From Planctomycetota bacterium (GTDB lineage Bacteria; Planctomycetota; GCA-2746535), in contig NVWA01000020.1 in the NCBI GenBank assembly GCA_002746535.1, forward strand, positions 1-64,000: a DNA stretch of 64,000 bases, written 5' to 3'. Shown here piece after piece: positions 1 through 7,318 of the stretch; positions within the stretch are counted from its first letter, which is position 1, and each line of letters begins with the position of its first letter. Both the position numbers and the translations under genes were made by a program. The notes beneath the pieces were generated by a model. It saw nothing but the letters and a program-made list of their open reading frames with translations. It ran no database searches and was not told where the DNA came from.

Positions 1-962
1 GAGTGGCTAGCTCTTATAAGTTCTTCACTACTGGGAAGAATTTCCAGGTCGGGACTCACACCCAACAAGAAGCACCAAGCTTTGCTTGGCGCACCATTAA
101 CGCACCAACCCATAATATGAATATCTTTGCCAATTTTTAATTTCAAAGTATTTGCAGCCTTTTTAACAAATTGCAGCAAATAGACACCAAAGGCAATAAT
201 TGCTTCGGGCCGGTCTTTATCTTTTAATAGTTTAATGGTTTTGTTCAATAATTGCTCTTGAGTAGTCTTTACTTGCCAGGAATTTTTAAAAGGAAGATTA
301 TTTACAGCCATTGCATCTCGCACACCTGCAAATCTTTCTCGGGCATGACAATATTCTTGATCACTGCCTACCCATCCAATTTTTTTAATGCCTAAATCAA
401 CAAAATGCTGCACAGCATTAAAGCCTCCGTAATAATTATCTTGTATAACAGTGTCCACTGGCATACTTTCAATCAATGAGTTTATCAAAACAATAGGAAA
501 ACCACCTTTTTGAGCATCACTGACGACATCACCTTCTAGGGAATCAACAATAACTCCTTTTAAATTTAAACTTTTAATTTGATTTTCAATAGATGATCTT
601 TGTGTACCACCTAAATGTAATCCCATAATGGAAATGTCAAAATTTTCTCCGGCTTGATAAACCGCATTAGCACAAGCCCATGTTGCTCTTTGGGCGTTAC
701 TTAAATCCGGAAATTTTTTAGTTAAAAAAGCTATCTGCTGAGAATTATTAACGTTGCTACCTTTTACTTTAAATCCTCTTCTTGGAATAGCTTGGATCAA
801 ACCTTCCGTGGCAAGCTTCTTTAAAGATTTTCGTACTGTTTCGGCACATAAATCATGACGCCCACCTAATTCTCTCAAAGATGGTAAATATTCACCCGCT
901 TTAAAATTCCCTAGAGCAATTTCATCGCGTATATAATTTTGCAATAATTTCGTATTTTTCAT
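1..962 (-). CDS. GntR-LacI family transcriptional regulator (C-terminus off the window)
   Basis: Reading the minus strand from ATG at 962 gives an open frame of 320 codons that runs off the left edge with no stop. The first ~70 residues form a GntR-type winged helix (LRELGGRHDLCAETVRKSL, then LIQAIPRRGFKVK). The rest is a LacI-type periplasmic-binding-fold sensor: a 'GVIVDSLEGDVVSD' strand, 'GGFNAVQHFVDLGIKKIGWVG' and 'RPEAIIAFG'. The same layout occurs in AraR-type sugar-responsive repressors. It is divergent from the GH92 remnant at 1130, which it may once have controlled. A short palindrome lies just upstream (985-999). The ligand is unknown; the family call is secure. Confidence 0.88.
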   Translation of the reverse strand, partial: MKNTKLLQNYIRDEIALGNFKAGEYLPSLRELGGRHDLCAETVRKSLKKLATEGLIQAIPRRGFKVKGSNVNNSQQIAFLTKKFPDLSNAQRATWACANAVYQAGENFDISIMGLHLGGTQRSSIENQIKSLNLKGVIVDSLEGDVVSDAQKGGFPIVLINSLIESMPVDTVIQDNYYGGFNAVQHFVDLGIKKIGWVGSDQEYCHARERFAGVRDAMAVNNLPFKNSWQVKTTQEQLLNKTIKLLKDKDRPEAIIAFGVYLLQFVKKAANTLKLKIGKDIHIMGWCVNGAPSKAWCFLLGVSPDLEILPSSEELIRASH

Positions 963-984
963 TGTTACAGCCTGACTAATATTA

Positions 985-999
985 TCTATTAATAATAGA
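985..999. promoter_or_regulatory. Candidate operator palindrome upstream of the GntR-LacI gene
   Basis: TCTATT-AAT-AATAGA has perfect 6-bp arms around a 3-bp centre. It lies 22 bp upstream of the regulator's ATG at 962, in the gap between divergent genes. Autoregulation through this site is inference. The arms are AT-rich, so chance is possible. Confidence 0.3.
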
Positions 1000-1129
1000 C
1001 AGTTGTAGATTATTATGCCTCCAAATCAATTCAAAAATGCATATAAGCCCATTGATTAGCAATTATCTGAATTTAGACATATTTAGACACTGAGAAATCA
1101 ATACTATTATACTGAACTAGACTTAGGAA

Positions 1130-1675
1130 GTGAGACTTTCACATTCGACAATATTCTTTGCGAGAATATATTTGTATTACTTATTACCATTTCATGCCAA
1201 CCAACCTTCCTATCATCTTTTATATTTATTTACCTGCGCTGGCAAGCCACATATCACACAGAAATGGGTAAGAAAAACTATGGATGAACTATATCATCAT
1301 GATATTAATAGCATCTCAGGCGATGAGGACAATGGTGAAATTTCTGCCTGGTATATATTAAACAGCATTGGGATTTATTCATTTTGCACAGGGCATCCTT
1401 CTTACATCTTCGACCCCCCTTTGTTTAAAAAGGCTACTATTTATTTTGAAGATGGAAAAGGCTTAACTATTCATGCCCCTGAATATAAAACGGAAAATGT
1501 ATATGTAAAATCTATTCGCCAAAATGATAACTTAATCGAAAATTTATGGATCTCTCACAAAGATTTTGTAAATGGAGGGGGGGGCAACTTAACTTTTGAA
1601 ATGAGTAATGAACCGACCACAAAAAAAACTTATAATAAATCACAATTACCCTTCTTATTTTTACCACATGAATAA
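1130..1675 (+). pseudogene. C-terminal remnant of a GH92 family alpha-mannosidase
   Basis: From about residue 20 the 181-residue frame follows the C-terminal end of GH92 exo-alpha-mannosidases: NQPSYHLLYLFTCAGKP (usually NEPSHHIPYLYNYAG.P), the hallmark GDEDNGEISAWYILNSIGIY, GHPSYIFDPPLFKKATIYF and an NGG...LTFEM ending. Full-length GH92 proteins are 700 residues or more, so the N-terminal beta-sandwich and most of the toroid are missing. The first ~18 residues have no GH92 character, so the break lies near 1190. There is no ribosome binding site before 1130. An 8-G run lies near 1576-1584, but the frame continues through it. This is very probably a deletion-derived pseudogene; a functional short protein is unlikely. 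Confidence 0.8.
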
Positions 1676-1817
1676 ATATAACTCTCTAACCGATGGCATC
1701 ATACACAAGCTTATAAACACTGAACAACAGGCAAAAATGTAGTAAAAAAACAAAAAAATAATATACTGGCATGCTTCAATAAGCACATATATATAAATAC
1801 AAAGGGAGGATTGTTTT

Positions 1818-2714
1818 ATGAATCTTAAGTTTTTGACTTTTATTTTATGTTGCCTATTTATTTATAATTCATCATCAGTTTCTGCAAAGCCAAAAAAGGG
1901 TAAAAAAAATAAAGCGAATAAAAATGGTAGTATACCAGACACAATTAAAGGTGTATTAACTTTGAAACCACGTAAAAAACCCTATTTTATTTCTAAGACT
2001 ACCATCCCAAAAGGAGCTACATTAAATATTTTAGCAGGCGTTACATTGAAGCCAGCAGAAAATATCAAAAAAGGAGGAGCAAAGTTAATCGTAAACGGCA
2101 CATTAAATATATTAGGTAAAAGAAGTGCTCCTGTGATAATGTCCTTAGAATCATTTTCAGCCTCAAATGGCATCTTAAATATTTCCGATGGTGATATATT
2201 AGTTAAAAAATGTAATTTCATATCTAACACTACCGGTAAGATAAAAAATACTAAATTTAAACATACTACTTCTGGTACCAATGGTGCCAAGATGACAATT
2301 GAAGTTCCTGATACTGGAGTTCTATTATACGATAATTGCTGTTTTCTTAATATGTCTGTAGAGGTTAAAAAGACAGATATGCTTTTAGCCATTAAACACC
2401 TTAATTTTAATAAATGTGCCTTCTTACTTTTGAATAAAGATGGCGATGGTAAAAAACGAAAACCTATGAGAAAAATGTCTAGTGAAGTATTTGCATTAGG
2501 CTCTAAATGTGATGTTCAACATCAAGTAATCTATAATGCTATGAACTGGTCCTTTAAATCACCTTTAAAAAAAGAGTGGTACTTTTATGTTGATACCACT
2601 AAAAATTCAATAAATGATATGGTTAAAAGTAATAAATCATTGAATATAAAATATAGCAAAAAACCGTACACCTCTTATAAACCAAAGGTCGAAACTAAAT
2701 TGTTAAAAAAATAA
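1818..2714 (+). CDS. Secreted hypothetical protein, possibly beta-helical
   Basis: 298 residues with a Sec signal peptide (residues 1-23, ending VSA). A very basic Lys-rich stretch follows (KPKKGKKNKANKN). Residues ~55-125 contain strand-turn repeats such as IPKGATLNILAGVTLKP, KLIVNGTLNILGKRSAPVIM and GILNISDGDILVKKCNF, which resemble the rungs of parallel beta-helix proteins. Four or more Cys occur in the second half. A strong ribosome binding site (GGGAGG, 1803-1808) precedes the ATG. It is convergent with the TIM-barrel gene at 2795. I recognise no enzyme family; the beta-helix fold is inference. Confidence 0.75.
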   Translation: MNLKFLTFILCCLFIYNSSSVSAKPKKGKKNKANKNGSIPDTIKGVLTLKPRKKPYFISKTTIPKGATLNILAGVTLKPAENIKKGGAKLIVNGTLNILGKRSAPVIMSLESFSASNGILNISDGDILVKKCNFISNTTGKIKNTKFKHTTSGTNGAKMTIEVPDTGVLLYDNCCFLNMSVEVKKTDMLLAIKHLNFNKCAFLLLNKDGDGKKRKPMRKMSSEVFALGSKCDVQHQVIYNAMNWSFKSPLKKEWYFYVDTTKNSINDMVKSNKSLNIKYSKKPYTSYKPKVETKLLKK

Positions 2715-2794
2715 TACATATTAAAAAACATTAAAACAATTTAACCATATTTCACATCCATTTTCAAACATCCAAATAACCTCAAGTACATAAT

Positions 2795-3562
2795 TCACAT
2801 TAAATATTTTCGCAATATATTCATATCTCTGACGGCATTTAAAAATAATGACTCAACATTCACATTATCTTCGCGAACACATTCGGTAAACTCAAGAGTA
2901 AATGATCCAGCAAAACCTAACTCTCTTAAGAGCTCAACTCTTTTTTGAATATCAGAATTACTCATCTGAGTTTGCGTAGATATACTTGCATGAATATGTG
3001 TGATACGCTCACCATGCAAACCAAACAATGCAGAAACACTTTCGTTTGTTCCACCAAAACCGTGTATGATAATCTCATAATCATCTCTACCCAGTTGTTT
3101 AAAAGTTTCTCGGGCAACTAAAAGGTCTTCAACGGTTGAACCACCATGACACTCACAAAGAAATCGGAATTTATCTGGTAGCGAACTTCTCCATTTTTTT
3201 ACAGTATCACAATATTCTTCATGTCGTTCTGAGTTTTTACCAAAATTAAATTTCATTCCGTTGGCAGATAATAAAGTAGCCAACTCAACAGAATCTCTTC
3301 TTTCATTTTCAAATTCAATTTCACACTTGGCATATGAATTGAATATTTTTATGGGTGAAACAGATTCTTTTAACTTTCCTCTTTCTTCTTCAGTTGCTAA
3401 TAAGGCATGGTTTTGCCATAATTCAATCCCATCAAAGCCTTCGTCTTTGAATCTTTGGGCCCATTCTGAAATAATAATAGAAGGCACTCTTTCTTGAGCC
3501 CACCTATTCTTTTCTAATAAGACTGTTCCAATATAAATCTCATTTTTATAATCTAAACTCAT
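2795..3562 (-). CDS. Sugar phosphate isomerase/epimerase-like TIM-barrel protein
   Basis: 255 residues, matching the xylose-isomerase-like TIM barrel (AP endonuclease 2) superfamily. Visible features are an N-terminal strand with FDGIELWQNHALL, the mid-barrel FRFLCECHGGSTVED (metal-site Glu/His region), ITHIHAS and the C-terminal GFAGSFTLEFTE, whose final Glu is a usual metal ligand. No signal peptide, so cytoplasmic. SD GAGGAT precedes the ATG. It is the last gene of the minus-strand carbohydrate cluster, 255 bp after the 2-hydroxyacid dehydrogenase with a dispersed repeat between them. A role in isomerising a sugar released by the locus is inference; the substrate cannot be read from sequence. 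Confidence 0.8.
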   Translation of the reverse strand: MSLDYKNEIYIGTVLLEKNRWAQERVPSIIISEWAQRFKDEGFDGIELWQNHALLATEEERGKLKESVSPIKIFNSYAKCEIEFENERRDSVELATLLSANGMKFNFGKNSERHEEYCDTVKKWRSSLPDKFRFLCECHGGSTVEDLLVARETFKQLGRDDYEIIIHGFGGTNESVSALFGLHGERITHIHASISTQTQMSNSDIQKRVELLRELGFAGSFTLEFTECVREDNVNVESLFLNAVRDMNILRKYLM

Positions 3563-3644
3563 TTTTTTTTATCCTCTTATAAACATTCTAGTTATTGAAC
3601 ACTAGAATATCTTTATTTTTTTCTGGGTGTGAAACTAAATTATT

Positions 3645-3767
3645 CAACCACCCCGTCAGCAAGCTGCCACCCCTCCTTAAAAAGGAGGGGAGCTATAAAT
3701 ATCCGCTTACATTTTCAAAACTCTTCTCTTTTTAAAGGAGGAGTACCGCGCAGCGGAGTGGTGGCTT
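3645..3767. repeat. Dispersed non-coding repeat, copy 1
   Basis: The left part (3645-3691) contains CAACCACCCCGTCAGCAAGC, then CCCCTCCTT and its inverse AAGGAGGGG, giving a strong hairpin. The right part (~3722-3767) contains TTTAAAGGAGGAGTACCGCG and GTGGTGGCTT, which partly inverts the left end. The left block recurs with few changes at 32092-32137, so this is a dispersed intergenic element in this genome. It sits between two genes of one orientation and could also attenuate transcription. Confidence 0.7.
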
Positions 3768-3817
3768 ATCACCCCAATCCAAATCTAATCCTTTAATCCT
3801 ACACTAATTATTCTTAT

Positions 3818-4822
3818 TTATGTCATTTTTTTATAACGTTCTTCATCAATGATAAATTTCAATTCTTCACCATTAACAAACGCTTTTATATTATTTAAAA
3901 AATTCTCAAATGGTCGAAGCCTACCTTTAAGGCCTTCACTTGGCCACGCAGACCCACCAAATTGATGGCACGTCCAAATTAAATTCTCCCATTGACGTGC
4001 TTCATGATCAGCTGGTAGATTATCAGGCCAAAGCACATCGACACCTGCTCGCAGACGACCGGATTTCAACTCGTCAAAAAAAGGTTCTTGATCTATAATA
4101 GCACCTCTTGCTGTGTTGATAATAATTCCTTGATCTGGTAATAATGCTAATAATTCGCGAGTGATTGAGTTTTCAGTTCCTTCAGTTAATCCCGCATGGA
4201 TTACGATTGCCTGGGAATTAGCAAAAAGGTCTTTTAAGGAATTAACTTGTTCACAATGCGCTGGCAAATCTTTGACAAAAGGATCGTACACTCTAATGTT
4301 CATTCCAAAGGACTCGACTAATCGGGCAAATTCTCGACCAGAAAAACCAAATCCATAAATGCCAATATTTAAAAGGGAAAGGCTTGATCCCATACTACTG
4401 ATATTACCTCCTTCACCTCCTCTTACTGCCATAATTCTTTTAGGCAAATCTTTAAAGACAGATAACAATAACACCAAAGAATCTTGTGCTAAATTTTTCC
4501 CTGCTCTATCACCCCAGTTAGTCACTTGGATATCCGACTGAATAATTGGTAATCCAATCGCCCTATGCATGGTACCATGAAGATAACAAATATATTTTAA
4601 TCGTCCGGGATTTTCAGCCAATTGATCAGGTATATAAGGCGCACGAGATGCTATTAAAACATCACAATCTTGAATGATTGTAACAAGCTCATCTTCGGTA
4701 AATGATTCCCAATTTTCTATCAACTTTAATTCGATTCCTGGAATCGACCCAATCTCATCAAATAGCTCTTGATTAAAGGAGCCATTTCCTGACAAAAAAT
4801 GAAGTGCTTTTACTTTTTCCAT
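3818..4822 (-). CDS. D-2-hydroxyacid dehydrogenase (NAD-dependent)
   Basis: 334 residues from the ATG at 4822; a GTG at 4846 would add eight residues but has no SD, whereas AAAGAA precedes the ATG. The Rossmann motif is GIYGFGFSG (~154-162), with Asp180 at the end of beta-2, which favours NAD over NADP. Catalytic residues in family positions are Arg239 (INTARGAIID), an acidic residue in the AGVDVLWPDN region, and His286 (TCHQFGGSAW). These enzymes interconvert 2-keto acids and D-2-hydroxy acids. It is cytoplasmic and follows the Kelch-like gene by 27 bp. Within this glycan locus it may act on a sugar acid, which is inference. Confidence 0.88.
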   Translation of the reverse strand: MEKVKALHFLSGNGSFNQELFDEIGSIPGIELKLIENWESFTEDELVTIIQDCDVLIASRAPYIPDQLAENPGRLKYICYLHGTMHRAIGLPIIQSDIQVTNWGDRAGKNLAQDSLVLLLSVFKDLPKRIMAVRGGEGGNISSMGSSLSLLNIGIYGFGFSGREFARLVESFGMNIRVYDPFVKDLPAHCEQVNSLKDLFANSQAIVIHAGLTEGTENSITRELLALLPDQGIIINTARGAIIDQEPFFDELKSGRLRAGVDVLWPDNLPADHEARQWENLIWTCHQFGGSAWPSEGLKGRLRPFENFLNNIKAFVNGEELKFIIDEERYKKMT

Positions 4823-4849
4823 ATTAATTTCTTTAAAACTGGTCACATT

Positions 4850-5992
4850 TTATTTTTTGAATTTAAAAGCTGGGGCATTATGCTTATATACATACGTTTT
4901 TTTATCAACAATCATAATAACACCATATTCAGGTACTGCAGAAGGAACAGGCATCTGATATCTATTCCATGGTTTTTTAAAACCTTCTACTTTTTTCCAA
5001 GTATTTTTCACCGTATCAATTTCATAAAGATCATTTAAACGAAAGACTAAATAAAAACCTGATATGGGGTCGACAACGAGGTAATCAGACCGAATACTCA
5101 AACCTCTTTTATTCTCAGGGCTAATGACAGATGCCGGCGCGTCCGCTATTTTGGTTATTTTACCTTTTGCATCCATTTTAAAAGCTTCCTGCTTATGCGA
5201 ATTTCCTCCTACAAAAAGCATCTCATGAAGAAAGGGGTTATACCTGATCATTGTGTGATAAATTATCATCGGGTGTTTTGCAAATAGTTTTTTCTTTTTT
5301 CTTTTTTCATCATAAACAAAAACATCACTACCATAATCTTTACTTTTTGTCCTTCCAAAGCTGAGTAAACCTACACCCGGAAAAAATTCTATATAACCCC
5401 CCATATCTATTTTGCTCCATTTCTTTTCCTTTAAATCATAGGAGTAAGTAATGCCTGATCCATTCAGAGAATGATAAAAAACACCTTTTTCTTGGTCGAA
5501 AGCATTGTTTGTATAAACATGACCATTTCTACCAGTACGAGGGTCTTTAAAAGGTTCGTCTTTTAAAGCTAATGCTGTGAATGGTGGTGGTAGCGCTGTC
5601 CACTCATTTTTTTTATCACTGTAATTAATAAACTTCATATATTTTCTGAATCCCATAAAAAGGAACTGACCCTCCCGAGAATCCCAGTGACCATCATCTG
5701 TCCAACCAGCAATGTGATATGACTTGACTTTTCCTTTACTTGATTTTCCTCTAGTAGCAACAACCATCAACCTATCGACTCTTTTACATTCAAGAACTTC
5801 CCATGTACCAGGCTTCATTTTAGCGGCCAATTTTGACAAACTAGTTTTCCCTTTTCGTTCTTTAACCGCATCTTTAATTTCTTTATTTGACTCCCAGTGA
5901 TACTTTAGGTTAAGATCTTCAGCAAGCACTACTTCTGCAAAACCAACAACAATTAATAACCCAACAAACAAAAATGCTCGGAATTGAAACAT
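4850..5992 (-). CDS. Secreted Kelch-like beta-propeller protein (paralogue 1)
   Basis: 380 residues with a signal peptide (residues ~1-24, FVGLLIVVGFAEVVLA). Repeated strands of propeller type occur: DGHWDSREGQFLFMGFRKYM, GSGITYSYDLKEKKW, LHEMLFVGGNSHK and YLVVDPISGFYLVFR. It shares the head motif WESNKEIKDAVKERKGKTSL...MKPGTWE and the order of blocks with the proteins at 9952 and 11175, so the three form a local paralogue family. The alternating 'hydrophobic strand, then K.W' pattern resembles Kelch/galactose-oxidase blades. Binding of a glycan or cell-surface ligand is inference. Its stop lies 27 bp before the dehydrogenase start. Confidence 0.78.
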   Translation of the reverse strand: MFQFRAFLFVGLLIVVGFAEVVLAEDLNLKYHWESNKEIKDAVKERKGKTSLSKLAAKMKPGTWEVLECKRVDRLMVVATRGKSSKGKVKSYHIAGWTDDGHWDSREGQFLFMGFRKYMKFINYSDKKNEWTALPPPFTALALKDEPFKDPRTGRNGHVYTNNAFDQEKGVFYHSLNGSGITYSYDLKEKKWSKIDMGGYIEFFPGVGLLSFGRTKSKDYGSDVFVYDEKRKKKKLFAKHPMIIYHTMIRYNPFLHEMLFVGGNSHKQEAFKMDAKGKITKIADAPASVISPENKRGLSIRSDYLVVDPISGFYLVFRLNDLYEIDTVKNTWKKVEGFKKPWNRYQMPVPSAVPEYGVIMIVDKKTYVYKHNAPAFKFKK

Positions 5993-6080
5993 ACCTTTTC
6001 TCCAAAATTTTTAGCTTAGCCCAAACCTATATTTTTTTCAGTTTAGAAACAATTTCTAATATAATAATTTATCTTCTTCA

Positions 6081-7295
6081 TTAATACTTATGACCACGAG
6101 GAAATTGGCCAGGCCAAGTTCCTGTTTTATTGGAATCTTCTGTAATATTCAAGCTCATTTCATAGAGAGGGCCTTTATGACCTGCTAAGCTCACCGAGTT
6201 AACTTTAAACGAGCATTTACCAGGATGCAATCGCCAAGGATACTCACCTCCATCAATACGTACTGGGCTTACACCATCAACCGATACTTCATAATGACTA
6301 AAATTCGGTGAACAAGGTGTATAGAATTGTACACGACAATAATAAGGCATCTTATGAGGTGGCAGCATTTCAAAATAAGCGGAATTTAAATCCGGATAGG
6401 CATCATCAGGATCTTCTGTAATCAAGAAAGTACCTTTGGTATATCGAGAGTGCAAGAATGTATTTGGAGGTCTACCTTGATACCACTGTTGTTTTTTTCG
6501 TGCTTCATCAACTAGTAAGATGGTAGGTTCTCTATTGCCATGACCATCTCGACGAAACATATTATTATTTGTTTCTATATGATGCCAAAAATGCAAACAG
6601 GCTTCACCTGCTCCCGCAGCAGCTCCCGCGCCACCACCACGAGCACGATCAACTTCTCTCTTCAAAGGGCCCATAAAAACCTTAATGTCTTTTCCTTTAT
6701 TCTTTTGCCATTGTTTGCCAATCTCTTCTGTATTTAAGGGAATACCATCAAGTTCATAGTGATGGTCATAATTAGGATCCAAGCTCACCCACTTGCGTAG
6801 AGAATCAACCCAGATATCCACAACACCATGCATATTTGAGGACTCGTTTTCTGTATGCTCTCTGTCAATGCCAAGTTTTCTTGCAACAAAACCTAACGAA
6901 GTAGCTGCTGCGACGAAGACAGTAGCAAAGTGGGTACAAAAGGAAGATCCTCCTGCACGAGCAGCGCCTAATAGGGCTAATGGGTCCAAGCTTCCAACGC
7001 TAGCATTAGTACCATTGATCATATTATTAAAAACCCAATGGCGCAAATGCAAAATGGCATCCCAATCATCTTTAGTATTTTCAATCACTTCTTCTAAATG
7101 ATTATCTTCTCTAAACGCGACAGCATACCTATTGTCATAATCCAACCAGTTGAAAGCCAGCTTGCTCATAGCTGGTCGAGGGTTATTGTATAGCTCTTCT
7201 TTAATAATCCAGGCATGTCTAGTTTCTAATTCATGCCAAACAGTATCGAAGTTTCTTTGTTGATCTTTTTTCTGTTCTTTTTCTTTTACTAGCAT
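6081..7295 (-). CDS. Transglutaminase-fold protein
   Basis: 404 residues with no signal peptide. The transglutaminase-like core spans ~75-185, with Cys120 (GGSSFCTHFA), His156 (MHGVVDIWV) and Asp173 (VSLDPNYDH) in the expected Cys-His-Asp order. It is followed by a Gly/Ala-rich linker (ARGGGAGAAAGAGEA) and a ~150-residue C-terminal beta-rich region (EVSVDGVSPVRIDGGEYPW; SFKVNSVSL). Proteins of this fold act as proteases, amidases or cross-linkers, and the reaction here is not known. It lies between a secreted propeller gene and a Kelch gene, 23 bp after the former. A cytoplasmic enzyme among secreted proteins is odd; an unusual signal is possible but not visible. Confidence 0.8.
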   Translation of the reverse strand: MLVKEKEQKKDQQRNFDTVWHELETRHAWIIKEELYNNPRPAMSKLAFNWLDYDNRYAVAFREDNHLEEVIENTKDDWDAILHLRHWVFNNMINGTNASVGSLDPLALLGAARAGGSSFCTHFATVFVAAATSLGFVARKLGIDREHTENESSNMHGVVDIWVDSLRKWVSLDPNYDHHYELDGIPLNTEEIGKQWQKNKGKDIKVFMGPLKREVDRARGGGAGAAAGAGEACLHFWHHIETNNNMFRRDGHGNREPTILLVDEARKKQQWYQGRPPNTFLHSRYTKGTFLITEDPDDAYPDLNSAYFEMLPPHKMPYYCRVQFYTPCSPNFSHYEVSVDGVSPVRIDGGEYPWRLHPGKCSFKVNSVSLAGHKGPLYEMSLNITEDSNKTGTWPGQFPRGHKY

Positions 7296-7318
7296 TCTTC
7301 ATCCTTCATTTATTTTTC

